The notes under the pieces: generated by a model
The model's input: only the letters and a program-made list of their open reading frames with translations
Told to the model about the DNA's origin: nothing
The model's database searches: none
Source: Companilactobacillus alimentarius DSM 20249
Lineage (GTDB): Bacteria > Bacillota > Bacilli > Lactobacillales > Lactobacillaceae
Direction: 5' to 3'
Assembly: GCF_002849895.1 (NCBI RefSeq)
Contig: NZ_CP018867.1
Location: 1,860,001-1,924,000 of the forward strand
DNA: 64,000 bases
Position numbers and translations under genes: made by a program
Shown here: positions 25,701 to 34,979 of the stretch, one piece after another
Position numbering within the stretch: position 1 is the first letter of the stretch
How the letters are laid out: every line of letters begins with the position of its first letter

Positions 25701-28700
25701 TATACATTTAATGGTACAGAAGGTACAGATTATGTACTGGGTGAAGATGGCGTAAAGGGAAGACTAATTACTTTTGCTCAACCAATTGTTGTTACTGGTC
25801 CTACAGTAACAGCTCAAATTCCGCCTCTAACCTTAACATATGGATCAGTACAATATAGCGATGTAACTAATACTGGAGAGCTGTCATTAGTCGATAGTAC
25901 TACTGGTAAGTCCATAGGGACTACTGCGGGTAAAAATGAATTTTATGCTAGTGCTGAAGACGCATATGAAAATGAAATCGGGTATCTAGATTATAATGAT
26001 TTAAATGCGGATACAACTTATTATCGTAGGATTACTTTTAATGTATCTAAGCCTGGTGATCTCACTAATCATGATTATACAAATGATTATGATTTTACGA
26101 ATGAAAAAATTAATGGCTATTACGCAATAATCGGCAGGAATACGGTATCTTATATTCAAGAAGTGCATGTAAATCCTGTGTCAACAACGTTAAAAGTAGA
26201 TTATCAACCAGTTAAGTTAGGTACTGCACTTGTTAGAGGAATTCCTATCGGGTATTTAATGAATAATAATGAAAATTTGCAAAATTCAGATATAATTCCT
26301 AAATATGCTTTTTATAATAGTGCTGAAGATGCGCTTAAAGAATCTAATCCAATTCTGAATCAAAAACCGGATCCGGCTTCGGAGGCCGATCTTACTATTT
26401 TTACCAAGGCCCGAGATTATTATTATCCATTAACGTTTACTGTTTCTAATGTGAATAATTATAAACTTAGTGGTACAGAAGGCGTCGACTATGTCGTTGA
26501 TTCAACTAATAATACAATAACCTATGCTGTGAAGGTCACTGTTTCAAAGAGTGCAACGACAGCAACGGTACCAGATATAACCATTGGTGTAGGTGTTCCA
26601 ATATCTACTATAGATAATGATTTTGATGGCATCAGTATTATATCTAATGATACTGGTAAGCCAATACCAAGTTCAGATCAGATTGGTGCCTATCCTAGAA
26701 TAATTAGTTCTGAATTAACGCCTAGGTACTATGATACTAATGAAATTTCTGCAGATAATATTGGTACATTAACCCCCTTTGAAGGGAGTGCTTTTACAAA
26801 ACCTGGAACTTATTATCGTTTAGTTGGATTATATAATTCAGATGTACCAAATTATAGTTTCGATGATCTTATTAACGGATCTACAGGAATGACTCAATCT
26901 GATGGAGAGGGAAATGAAATTGTCCTTTACATTCAAAAGGTCAACGTCGTTGCAAACCCTGTTTCCGAAAAGATTGATACGGTTTCCGCAAGTGTAGGAA
27001 GTGCTGTCACCTCTGCACCTTCTGGGGATAATGACTTAACCGCAAATGACGAATCGATTGTAGATACGTCCAAGACAAGTACTGGCGGTGAATACTTTGC
27101 TAGTGCAAGTGATGCTGTAAGTAACAATAATAGTCTAGGAACAACCTTTAAAAACAATGGGAAGGTCTATCGTAGAATTACTTTCGCTTTAAATAATCCT
27201 ATCAGCGACTATAGTTTTGAAGGCATAGCAGGTAGCGATTATGTTGTTGATACTAATAGTAATACGGTAACCTTTGCCCAACCTGTAATTGTGAATACTT
27301 CAACTGTTGTACCAAATATTTCTACGGAAACTGTTCAAAATGGTAGTTTAATTAGCAGCTCAGAGAACGGAAATAACGATTTGATGGTTAATAATCAATC
27401 AATCGTAGCCGATAACGGTATTTCTTATGGCACTGATTATTATGATTCTTCTGATAAAATAGCCGATGTTTTGTCTGGTCAAGTTCAACCTGTTTCAAGT
27501 GTTACTGATGGAACCAACTTTACTAACGCAGGTAGTTATTATCGCATTATCAAATTCTCATTGAAAGATGGACTTGACGCTAGTGGTTACGCTTTTGGCA
27601 ATGGGAAAGTCGATGGAAATACTGTTGAATATGTTCAAAAGGTTAATGTTAAAGCTAATTCTACTTTAGTTGAGGTACCTAGAGTTATTACTAATACAGG
27701 TGCTTTGACAACTAGCTTTGATGAACAAGCTGATTATGGCTTGACTAGTGCTGGCGGTTCAATCGTGAGTGCTGATGGTATTCAATTTGGCAACTATTAT
27801 GATGATGTGAAATCTGCTTTATCACCTGCTACAGCAACTCCATCAGCTGGTGTAGATCAAGTAAATCATAAGTTCTTGAAAAATCAGACGTTCTATCGGA
27901 CAGTCACTTTCACGTTGAAGAGTGACACAAGTAATTATGATTTCAGTAATTTACCAGCTGGTTCGTACAGCTTATCTGGAAATAAGATTACTTTGGCTCA
28001 GGAAATCAACGTTGAAGATAATCCTGCTAGTGTTGATATTTTTGATGCACAAGGCAGTTTAAATGGTCTGGTAATTAATTCTGAACAAGCTGATAAGAAT
28101 AATCTTTACGTCACAGATGATTCTGGAAATAAGACTCCAATTTATCAAAGCATTAGTTTCGATTCTAATTACTATAGTAAAGATGATTTATCCGCTGATA
28201 GTGCTGTAAATATCACTTCTTCGGATGGTAAATTTACTAAAGCTGGAACTTATTATCGTGAAATCATTTTCCATTTGAAAGATGGTGTGGGTGATGTGAC
28301 TGACTTCAATGGAACTGACGTTAAAAATATTGATAAGACAAATAATACAGTAAGCTTTGTTCAAAAAGTTAATGTCACTCCTAACACGACAACCGTTAAT
28401 GTGAAAAATCTCAACGTTAATGTTGGAGATTCGACAAATATTAGTGATACGGCTGGTGACGGTTTAATTGATAGCGATAATAATTCATTGGTCGAAAATA
28501 ATGGAATATCATTTGATACTAATTATTACTCCAGTGCTGCAGATGCTTTGAAGGGTGACACAAGTAAGGCAGTAAACGTAGGTACTAATTTCACAACTGC
28601 GGGTGAAACTTATTATCGCAGGATTACTTTCAAGTTAAAAGATGATGCTAATAACTATACTTTCACTGACTTGGTAAACGGTGTTGGCTCTACAAAGGAT

Positions 28701-31700
28701 GGTAATTCGATTACCTTTGTACAAGCGATTACGGTTAATAAGAGTACTGTTACAAGTGATATTTCACCTCTACAAGCGATTAAAGTGGGCAGTACTACTG
28801 GCGATGTCAAGGAAACTTCGACTGATCAGTTATTCGATCAAAATGATAATTCGATCATTGCTAATGGTGGTAAAAAAGTTGGAACGGATTACTATGACAG
28901 TGCAGCTGCTGCTTTAAGTTCTGTTACTGAAAGCGATACGGCAAAATCACTTGGTGTTAAAGATAATAAATTTACTAAACCGCAAACTTATTACCGGACG
29001 ATTACTTTTACCTTGAAGAATCCTGTTGATCAATATAGCTTTGCTGGTAAAGCTGGAGAGGATTATGTCATTGGTGCTGACAATAAGACAATTACTTATG
29101 TTCAATCAGTGACAGCTTCAGCTAACCCAACTACAGCAACTATTCCAGATATTAACGTTAATGTTGGAACTGAAGTTTCCTCAATTGATAATAATGTTGA
29201 TGGAATTGAATTGATTGATAACAGTACTACAAGTACCTTGATTAATAAGATTACTGCTGATACGGTAATTTATAACAGTGTAAACGATGCTTTGATGGGT
29301 AACACTTCTAAGAAAGTGATGGAGACTAGTTTTCCTAGTGCGGGTCAAACCTATTATCGGAGAGTAACGATTACACTAAATGACGATGCTGCTAATCATG
29401 ACTTCACGGATATGGTTAATGATGTTGAACCAATTATTTCTAAAGATGGTACGACTATAACTTATATCCAACAGATCAATGTAGGAGTTAGTGCGGTTAA
29501 TGAAAAGATTGCTAATGTCACAGGTAAAGTTGGTGACAAAGTATCTGATGTTACACTAGGCACGAATGATTTAACTATAAATAATGGCAAAGGATCAATT
29601 ATGACTAATGGGGGAATTAAAACAGGGGATGAATACTATAGTAGTCCAGAAGATGCAATAGAAAATGTTTCGGCCTTAGGTGATACTTTAAACAAACCGG
29701 GTACATATTACCGAACAATTACGTTTGAATTAAACAATCCAGCTAGTTCTTATACGTTTAATGGAACTGAAGGTACAGATTATTCGGTCGATGGAAATGA
29801 AGTTACCTTTGCGCAAAAGATTACTGTAGGTTCGATTTCTGCAACGGCTTCAGTGGATCCAATTAATGTTTCCGCTAAGACGAAGGTTTCCGTGATTGCT
29901 GGGGACCAAGACTACACGTTAACTGGAGCTGAGTTTGATCACGTTGGAACAACGTACTACAAGTCTCTTAAAGGAGCCTTAAATCAGGATAGTTCTGATG
30001 TAGATAGTGGGGCTGTCAGTGGTGATTATCTGAATGAAGGTAATTACTATCGTTTGATTTACTTTAACTTGGATTCTGATTTTGCTAAGGATTACGTAGT
30101 ATCAGATGATAATGTCAAAGTAATTGACGAACATGTTGCTGTCTATGCACAGCCAGTAAATGTTAAAAATAAAGCTGCTTCTAAATATAATGTCAGTGTT
30201 GGAAAAGCTAATGTTGGCGATAACAAAGTAAGTGACACAGCTTCTGAAAATGAACTTTATGACCAAAATGGTCAAAAAATATCTGACGTTACTGTTTCTT
30301 ATGGCAGTAAATATTATGACCGAGCAAGTGATGTCTTTGAGTCTGGCATTAAGACAACATCTAATGTTGATTCGGAGGGTAATTTTACTAAGGCTGATAC
30401 GTACTACCGTGAGATTATTTTCCATCTCACATCTGCTGAGCTGGATGCGAATAATTTTGGTCCAGATGCTCAAGTTGACATGAAAAATAAGACGGTTTCG
30501 TTTGTACAGGCTGTTGTAGTTGGTGCTAATACAATTACTGTCACAGTTGATCCATTGACAGTTAATGTAGGCACTTCAATAAACGCTGACAACGTAACTA
30601 ATACTGATTCCTTTAAGTTGACTGATAGTGCTGGTAAATCCTTGGGAACGGCGACGGTTGATAATACCTTTTACTCTAGTGTTGATGGAGCCTTGAATAA
30701 GAATACGACCGCAATTACTACGGGAGCAATTGATGGCGCCTTTGTTAAGGGTACTTTCTATCGTGTAATCACCTTTAAGACGGACAATCCTGATTTTGCC
30801 AAAGATTATGTTCTGAATAATCCTAATGTACGAATAAATGAAGATGGTTCAATCAGCTTTGCACAACAAATTAATGTTCAAAATAGTTCATTAGCTACTC
30901 CAAATATTGCTGTGGCTAGAACTACGACGGGTAATGGCGATGGCTTGAATGATAAGTCGGGCAATCAGCTATTTGATCAAGCTGGTAAAAATATTGCTCA
31001 AGATGTTACTTTTGGGACTGACTATTTCACAAACTATAATGATGTCTTTAAGGGTACTAAGCCTGGTAAATTTACAACGGCTGGAACTTATTATCGTGCG
31101 ATTACTTTCAGGGTCAATCCGGCAGATATTAATAACAATACATTTGGAACTGATGCACATCTTGGAAAAGATACGGTATCTTATGTTCAAACGGTTGTCG
31201 TTGAACCTGATCAGGAGCAAATCAATGTTTCCAATCTGGATTTGAATGTAGCTGTTAATACGAAAGATAATCCTGCTTTGACAAGTACAGATAATTACAC
31301 TTTGACGAATTCTAAGGGTTCTTTAGTTGATCCAACCAAGGGTATAGTTCTTGGCAAGCAATACTTTACTGATAAAGATCTAACCAAACCAGCTAAAGAT
31401 GCTTCTGGTGTTAGAATTTTGAAAGCAGGCAATTACTTTAGAACTGTTAAGTTTTACTTAGTGGCTAATGCTGGTAGTGCTGATGACTTCGACAAAATTG
31501 GCGGCAAGTATAATTTAGCTGATAACAGTGTGACATTTGTTCAAAAGATTAAGGCCACGACTAGTTCAGCCATTTATAAAATTAATAATGCGACGGTCGA
31601 AAGTGATGTCTTAACAACTGATTCTGAGTTGAACAATCCGGAAGATATTTATATTGTTGGAAAAGATGGACATACAATCGTTGCCGACGGTGGAATTAGC

Positions 31701-32975
31701 TTTGATTCAAATATTTATAGTACTAAATCAGACGCTGAGAACCAAAGCAATCCTAATAAAGACGTTGATAAGAACAATAAGTTTACTAGAACTGGTTCTT
31801 ACTATCAAAGAGTTACAGTTTCACTAGTCGACAATGGAGTTAATGCCTATGATTTTGGCGGAGATACTGCTGTTGATAAAGATAATAATGAAGTAACCTT
31901 TATTCGAGTCATTACAGTAAATCCTGCTAGTTCAACTGGTGGCAGTACTGGAGGAAACTCCGGTTCTACTACTGGTGGAAATTCTAGTTCTTCTGGAACT
32001 GGTTCAGGTTCAAGTGAAAATGAGAGTAATGATGATTGGACCTACACACCAATTAAGGGTGTTGTCACAACTGAATCAAATTATTCAGAATATACTTTGA
32101 ACAATCAGAATAACGAAGAGATTGTCAATCGAGCTTTAATAGAGAACACTGCTTGGAAGACTGATCAATATCGGACTAATAAGAAGGGCGTAAGACAATA
32201 TCGGGTAGCAACAGACGAATGGATCGATGCCAGTGATGTCGTCTTTGACCAAGAAGTTACTGACGACTGGACTTATAGTTCAATCAAAGGTGTTGTCACA
32301 ACTAAGAACAATCGAGATTCATATCAACTGGATAGCCATACTAATAATCCTATCAATAATCGTAAATTAGCTAAGAATTCTGCTTGGAAGACTGATCTAT
32401 ATCGGAGTAATCACGAAGGTGTAAGACAGTATCGAGTAGCAACAGGTGAATGGATTGATGTTAACGATGTCGTCTTTAGCCAAGGGACAGCAGATGAGGA
32501 TAATTGGATTTACACTAATATCAATGGAATTATTACGACAAAGACTGCTCAAGAGACGTATGCTTTGAACAATCAAGCTAATAAAATAATTAGTAAACGT
32601 TCTTTGGCAGAAGATACGTCTTGGAAAACAGATGAGTATCGGACTAATAAGGAAGGTGTAAGACAATACCGAGTAGCAACAGGAGAATGGGTTGACGCAA
32701 ATTACGTCTTCTACGAAGAACCCGTTGCCACCGGAGTATTCAAGAATGCCAGCAAAGTTAATGGAATTATCAATTTGGATAGAACAAGTACAGTTTATAA
32801 ATTGTATTCGAAAGAAAATCAATTGATAGAGGATTATTCATTAGCTAAGGAGACATCTTGGAAGGCTGATTATCAAGCAGAAGATTCAGATGGTAGTCTT
32901 TATTATCATGTTGGTAAAGATGAATGGATCAAAGCAGTTAAGGGAGTCCATTTCAATATTTATGCATGGTATTAA
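22767..32975 (+). CDS. Giant repetitive SLAP-domain surface protein (3402 aa)
   Basis: A secreted cell-surface protein. Residues 1-37 are a signal peptide (KYIGSAVAVALLAAGAPVIV) with a likely cut near DAYAW. After a unique region of about 200 residues come about 23 degenerate repeats of 100-150 residues. Each has a V-x-V-G start, D-N/S-L-x-D, a Y-Y segment, then T-Y-Y-R-x-I-T-F and F-V-Q-K-V-x-V strands, suggesting a chain of beta-rich modules. A Gly/Ser/Thr linker (about 3052-3085) precedes four SLAP-like modules with WKTD and YRVATxEWIDAxDV. Such modules bind secondary wall polymers. Likely an adhesin, stalk or S-layer-associated fibre; no LPxTG motif. AGAGGGG precedes the ATG. Confidence 0.9.
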   Translation: MKKNVKYIGSAVAVALLAAGAPVIVPMLEPTEDAYAWASPIKNDNATPTQMLTAFKSQFDNRYIADPDTLVQALKTLSGDSYKNFLYFNKDDPKHIHDIQNDAALAKLKDQSKLLPGNYFEDSASDYYYRDILGYISITGAGSTTPENTASSEDLSTLADNISSGKVALPITVTIHLVQSTNSNDGNYDPPSLQGVDPSLTTFSFTISSSRMDIKQDQSVPTVFMGSTMTDSALTSGNNSLLITDNYSSSTDNSSDMSRTPIYGKSLFNSKQSALTYAKSSSFDPSSGDSGDATDALDSSGKLAKAGTYYQTISYNLDNGKDKTIDNMIAGTESAFPTYINGSKVSANDGTDYVLNKTAKTLTVARPITVSGTATAKLNSNLVVNLNSETNDTSLTDSTNDILVNDLGNPISVNKVELGDTYYNDDKTTKPADSVVDGKFTKTGTYYRRVTFYLTSIEGIDFEGNLSKDTTNNTVTYVQAVNVNNTVTKNVLSPNTTVGSSNSSTDVTGENTDKTANENTLTNPNGSLVDTTKGDYSGISFGTNYYKYDSDFYNSNATYSNVLNSEVLNNTGTPTSGVVDTNGNFAKSGDYLRTITFNLIDGVVDTNSFGTDDTTYKLSTDDVGNNTVTYVQKVHIAPAPKTQVSVDLDTISVGPGAINNTDKAKLTGTDNDTLTDTDSTISSLIDTTKGTNGISFGDKYYTDDELTTESTNGLNSVGTYYRTVTFYLNQDSSTLDFDKNVVASDDNSVTFVQTIVVNKVDVEATVPNISYQVGMDNPIGPNYDLKVGSEYLINARVSSGSNYYNGEANAKNKTNPISYKKISDIKTPGDYYRELTFELGDKYDGLEVSNYNFQSVNGIAPVISSDGKELTYMQEINVTKSPLVAESIETIKVTMGDSTPIFGDNDSLTIGKNEVASSDQLEYGFKYYDTAQDALDSYTGKEVPESKYVSGNGYSPVFLKSQTYFRTITFKVFGSVDSYTFNGTEGTDYVLGEDGVKGRLITFAQPIVVTGPTVTAQIPPLTLTYGSVQYSDVTNTGELSLVDSTTGKSIGTTAGKNEFYASAEDAYENEIGYLDYNDLNADTTYYRRITFNVSKPGDLTNHDYTNDYDFTNEKINGYYAIIGRNTVSYIQEVHVNPVSTTLKVDYQPVKLGTALVRGIPIGYLMNNNENLQNSDIIPKYAFYNSAEDALKESNPILNQKPDPASEADLTIFTKARDYYYPLTFTVSNVNNYKLSGTEGVDYVVDSTNNTITYAVKVTVSKSATTATVPDITIGVGVPISTIDNDFDGISIISNDTGKPIPSSDQIGAYPRIISSELTPRYYDTNEISADNIGTLTPFEGSAFTKPGTYYRLVGLYNSDVPNYSFDDLINGSTGMTQSDGEGNEIVLYIQKVNVVANPVSEKIDTVSASVGSAVTSAPSGDNDLTANDESIVDTSKTSTGGEYFASASDAVSNNNSLGTTFKNNGKVYRRITFALNNPISDYSFEGIAGSDYVVDTNSNTVTFAQPVIVNTSTVVPNISTETVQNGSLISSSENGNNDLMVNNQSIVADNGISYGTDYYDSSDKIADVLSGQVQPVSSVTDGTNFTNAGSYYRIIKFSLKDGLDASGYAFGNGKVDGNTVEYVQKVNVKANSTLVEVPRVITNTGALTTSFDEQADYGLTSAGGSIVSADGIQFGNYYDDVKSALSPATATPSAGVDQVNHKFLKNQTFYRTVTFTLKSDTSNYDFSNLPAGSYSLSGNKITLAQEINVEDNPASVDIFDAQGSLNGLVINSEQADKNNLYVTDDSGNKTPIYQSISFDSNYYSKDDLSADSAVNITSSDGKFTKAGTYYREIIFHLKDGVGDVTDFNGTDVKNIDKTNNTVSFVQKVNVTPNTTTVNVKNLNVNVGDSTNISDTAGDGLIDSDNNSLVENNGISFDTNYYSSAADALKGDTSKAVNVGTNFTTAGETYYRRITFKLKDDANNYTFTDLVNGVGSTKDGNSITFVQAITVNKSTVTSDISPLQAIKVGSTTGDVKETSTDQLFDQNDNSIIANGGKKVGTDYYDSAAAALSSVTESDTAKSLGVKDNKFTKPQTYYRTITFTLKNPVDQYSFAGKAGEDYVIGADNKTITYVQSVTASANPTTATIPDINVNVGTEVSSIDNNVDGIELIDNSTTSTLINKITADTVIYNSVNDALMGNTSKKVMETSFPSAGQTYYRRVTITLNDDAANHDFTDMVNDVEPIISKDGTTITYIQQINVGVSAVNEKIANVTGKVGDKVSDVTLGTNDLTINNGKGSIMTNGGIKTGDEYYSSPEDAIENVSALGDTLNKPGTYYRTITFELNNPASSYTFNGTEGTDYSVDGNEVTFAQKITVGSISATASVDPINVSAKTKVSVIAGDQDYTLTGAEFDHVGTTYYKSLKGALNQDSSDVDSGAVSGDYLNEGNYYRLIYFNLDSDFAKDYVVSDDNVKVIDEHVAVYAQPVNVKNKAASKYNVSVGKANVGDNKVSDTASENELYDQNGQKISDVTVSYGSKYYDRASDVFESGIKTTSNVDSEGNFTKADTYYREIIFHLTSAELDANNFGPDAQVDMKNKTVSFVQAVVVGANTITVTVDPLTVNVGTSINADNVTNTDSFKLTDSAGKSLGTATVDNTFYSSVDGALNKNTTAITTGAIDGAFVKGTFYRVITFKTDNPDFAKDYVLNNPNVRINEDGSISFAQQINVQNSSLATPNIAVARTTTGNGDGLNDKSGNQLFDQAGKNIAQDVTFGTDYFTNYNDVFKGTKPGKFTTAGTYYRAITFRVNPADINNNTFGTDAHLGKDTVSYVQTVVVEPDQEQINVSNLDLNVAVNTKDNPALTSTDNYTLTNSKGSLVDPTKGIVLGKQYFTDKDLTKPAKDASGVRILKAGNYFRTVKFYLVANAGSADDFDKIGGKYNLADNSVTFVQKIKATTSSAIYKINNATVESDVLTTDSELNNPEDIYIVGKDGHTIVADGGISFDSNIYSTKSDAENQSNPNKDVDKNNKFTRTGSYYQRVTVSLVDNGVNAYDFGGDTAVDKDNNEVTFIRVITVNPASSTGGSTGGNSGSTTGGNSSSSGTGSGSSENESNDDWTYTPIKGVVTTESNYSEYTLNNQNNEEIVNRALIENTAWKTDQYRTNKKGVRQYRVATDEWIDASDVVFDQEVTDDWTYSSIKGVVTTKNNRDSYQLDSHTNNPINNRKLAKNSAWKTDLYRSNHEGVRQYRVATGEWIDVNDVVFSQGTADEDNWIYTNINGIITTKTAQETYALNNQANKIISKRSLAEDTSWKTDEYRTNKEGVRQYRVATGEWVDANYVFYEEPVATGVFKNASKVNGIINLDRTSTVYKLYSKENQLIEDYSLAKETSWKADYQAEDSDGSLYYHVGKDEWIKAVKGVHFNIYAWY
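23400..31930 (+). repeat. Tandem array of about 23 protein-level repeats
   Basis: I counted 23 copies of the core T/S-Y-Y/F-R-x-I/V-x-F in the surface protein (for example GTYYRRVTFYL, PGDYYRELTFEL, GQTYYRRVTITL), each followed 25-40 residues later by V-T/S-F/Y-V/A-Q-x-I/V-x-V. Copies are clearly diverged at DNA level, so this is an old array, not a recent amplification. Repeats 13-17 are the most alike. Confidence 0.8.
32035..32970 (+). repeat. Four C-terminal SLAP-like wall-binding modules
   Basis: Four modules of about 75 residues at the end of the surface protein, each starting GV/I-V/I-T-T (the fourth GIINLD) and ending in Y-R-V-A-T-x-E-W-I/V-x-A/V-x-x-V or a decayed version (YYHVGKDEWIKAV). 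The first three share R-S/T-N-x-x-G-V-R-Q-Y-R-V-A-T almost exactly. They match the surface-layer SLAP repeat of lactobacilli, which anchors proteins non-covalently to the wall. Confidence 0.75.
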
Positions 32976-32992
32976 ATTTAATAATAAAATCA

Positions 32993-33082
32993 GAGAGCAC
33001 GACATAACATAGTCAGCTTTCAAACAATAAAACAATGGACCAAGGCAATCGTAATTTGATTACCTTGGTCCATTGTTTTTAT
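32993..33082 (+). repeat. Intergenic repeat B3 with bidirectional terminator
   Basis: Third full member of the B family: leader ACATAACATAGTCAGCTTTC, then AAACAATGGACCAAGGCAAT against GATTACCTTGGTCCATTGTT and TTT. It lies between the convergent surface-protein and LysR genes and should stop both transcripts. Confidence 0.8.
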
Positions 33083-33945
33083 TGTAATTTATTCCAAGAA
33101 TCGGTTATTTCCTTTACCAATGGCTTTAATTGAGATTTTCTTTCTTTAAGGTAAGTGACATAGAGATCCATTGAGGCAGCCTCGTCACTGATAGGGATTT
33201 GGACTCGATCGTCAGATTCATCCAGAGATTGATCTATTTTAGAAATGTTAGTACTAAAGTAGGGGAAATTAGAATATTGGGTAATTTCAGAGAAAGCGTC
33301 ACGCTGAGCCTGGTAGAGGAATTTGGCGTCAGGGATTTCTTGTTGGATAATGTCTTTCCAAATACCAATGTCAGTTAAAACAATAAAACTTAATCCTTTT
33401 AATTGCTGGAAAGTAACGGAATTTAAACTAGCTATCGCCATAAATTTATCCAGATTGACTGATAATTTTTCCGTTCCAATGTAAAGAGATTCAATTGCTG
33501 GTGTTTCAAATTCCTGATTAGTGATGATCATTGAATAGTTGTTTTCAATTAGGTTTTGTGAGATGGCATCAGTTGAGAATAGATTGTTATTAACTTCAAC
33601 ATTCTTAGCTAAACTCTTCATGTTTCTGAGAAGAATTAAGGGGCCTGGCACAACAGAAGCTACCTTGATGACACGGTGGCTGAAATCAAAATTTCTAACC
33701 GTATCAAAGAATTGTTGGTTCGTATCGAGTACTTTTTTTGCTTCAGTTGCGGCTAATTCACCAGTTTTAGTTAAGGAGATTCGATTAGGTTGACGATCAA
33801 AAATTTTCACGCCTAATTCATCTTCCAATTTTTGCATTCCACGAGTCACAGTCGGTTGTGTGACCATCAATTCTTCAGCTGTAGCGGCTAAGGTACCATA
33901 TTTTTTGAAAGTTACGAGTTCCTCTAATAAATAATTATCTATCAA
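33079..33945 (-). CDS. LysR-family transcriptional regulator
   Basis: A 288-residue regulator. The N-terminal winged helix is ELVTFKKYGTLAATAEELMV, TQPTVTRGMQKLEDELGVKI, and FDRQPNRISLT; the rest is the effector-binding domain, with no recognisable ligand clue. The start is TTG 33945, eight bases after GAGG. It is divergent from an aldo/keto reductase gene, and a TACTA-N11-TAGTA dyad lies between the two. Because the same dyad precedes four other promoters of the redox region, this protein is the best candidate for their shared regulator. Confidence 0.9.
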   Translation of the reverse strand: MIDNYLLEELVTFKKYGTLAATAEELMVTQPTVTRGMQKLEDELGVKIFDRQPNRISLTKTGELAATEAKKVLDTNQQFFDTVRNFDFSHRVIKVASVVPGPLILLRNMKSLAKNVEVNNNLFSTDAISQNLIENNYSMIITNQEFETPAIESLYIGTEKLSVNLDKFMAIASLNSVTFQQLKGLSFIVLTDIGIWKDIIQQEIPDAKFLYQAQRDAFSEITQYSNFPYFSTNISKIDQSLDESDDRVQIPISDEAASMDLYVTYLKERKSQLKPLVKEITDSWNKLQ

Positions 33946-33976
33946 ATGGGTTACCTCACAGTATGTTTTGAACGTA

Positions 33977-34025
33977 TACTACCATGTCTATCTAGTAATT
34001 TTCAAACAATAACAATCGGTATAGT
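33977..34025 (+). promoter_or_regulatory. Putative LysR box and promoter, copy 1
   Basis: TACTA-N11-TAGTA (33977-33997) followed by ATTTTCAA and, 22 bases after the dyad, a TATAGT -10 box. The -35 position is poor (AATTTT), as expected for an activator-dependent promoter. It drives the aldo/keto reductase at 34064. Confidence 0.6.
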
Positions 34026-34063
34026 ATAAGCACTGTTAAAAAGAAATGCGGAGGCAAGTGAAG

Positions 34064-34921
34064 ATGCAAACAGTCAAATTAAATAATGGAATTGAAATGC
34101 CACAATTAGGATTTGGAGTTTTCCAAGTTACTGATCTCAAGGAATGCGAGGATGCAGTATTGAATGCTTTGCAAGCGGGGTATCGTTTGATTGATACTGC
34201 TGCAGCTTATCAAAATGAAGAAGCTGTTGGGCGTGCAATTAAAAAGAGTGGTGTTGATAGAAAGGATATTTTCTTAACATCAAAGCTTTGGGTTTCAGAC
34301 GCCAACTATGACAGAGCTAAGAAAGCTATCGATACTTCTTTGGAAAAATTGGATACGGATTATCTTGATTTGTATTTGATGCATCAACCATATGGTGATG
34401 TAGCTGGAGCATGGCGTGCGATGAGTGAAGCTTATAAAGCAGGTAAAATCCGCGCTATCGGTGTTTCTAACTTTTATGCTGATCAAGTTAAAAATCTTGA
34501 ATTATCAAGTGAAGTTAAACCAGTTCTTAACCAAATTGAAGTTAGTCCTTGGTATCAACAAATTGACGAAGTTAAGTTCAACCAAGACGAAGATATCCAA
34601 GTAGAAGCTTGGGCACCGTTCGCCGAAGGTAAACATGACATCTTCACTAATGAAACAATTGCTTCTATTGCTAAGAAGTATGGTAAGAAAAATGGTCAAG
34701 TCATTTTAAGATGGTTACTACAACGTGGTATCGTCGTTATTCCTAAGTCGGTTCATAGAAATCGTATGGAAGAAAATATGGATGTCTTTGATTTTGAACT
34801 ATCAGATGACGATATGAAGACTATGGCAACTTTAGATAAGAAAGAAAGTCAATTCTTCGATCATCGCGATCCAACAACGATTGAACAAATCTTTGGCTCA
34901 AGTTTGGCTCAATTGAAATAA
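34064..34921 (+). CDS. Aldo/keto reductase
   Basis: A 285-residue NAD(P)H-dependent oxidoreductase of the AKR3/AKR5 type. Motifs: [27 protein letters not shown] (catalytic Asp and Tyr), TSKLWVSD (Lys), LYLMHQPYG (His), GVSNF, QIEVSPW and VIPKSVHRNRMEEN for the cofactor phosphate. ATG 34064 is ten bases after GGAGG. It is about 87% identical by my hand alignment to the enzyme at 38778, so the two arose by duplication. First of two reductases in an operon under the putative LysR box. Confidence 0.93.
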   Translation: MQTVKLNNGIEMPQLGFGVFQVTDLKECEDAVLNALQAGYRLIDTAAAYQNEEAVGRAIKKSGVDRKDIFLTSKLWVSDANYDRAKKAIDTSLEKLDTDYLDLYLMHQPYGDVAGAWRAMSEAYKAGKIRAIGVSNFYADQVKNLELSSEVKPVLNQIEVSPWYQQIDEVKFNQDEDIQVEAWAPFAEGKHDIFTNETIASIAKKYGKKNGQVILRWLLQRGIVVIPKSVHRNRMEENMDVFDFELSDDDMKTMATLDKKESQFFDHRDPTTIEQIFGSSLAQLK

Positions 34922-34979
34922 TTATGAGTCCATTATTGGTTTTTAATTAAAAATCAAGTGGTTGTAAAGAGGAGAATAG

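Noticed and set aside
30102..30473. 123-codon minus-strand frame in the giant surface-protein gene
   Set aside because: A shadow of repetitive low-GC coding sequence. The forward frame is the one with repeats, signal peptide and anchor.
23400..31930. Regularly spaced repeats resembling a CRISPR array
   Set aside because: The period is about 300-450 bases, the repeats are coding and diverged at DNA level, and no cas gene is present.
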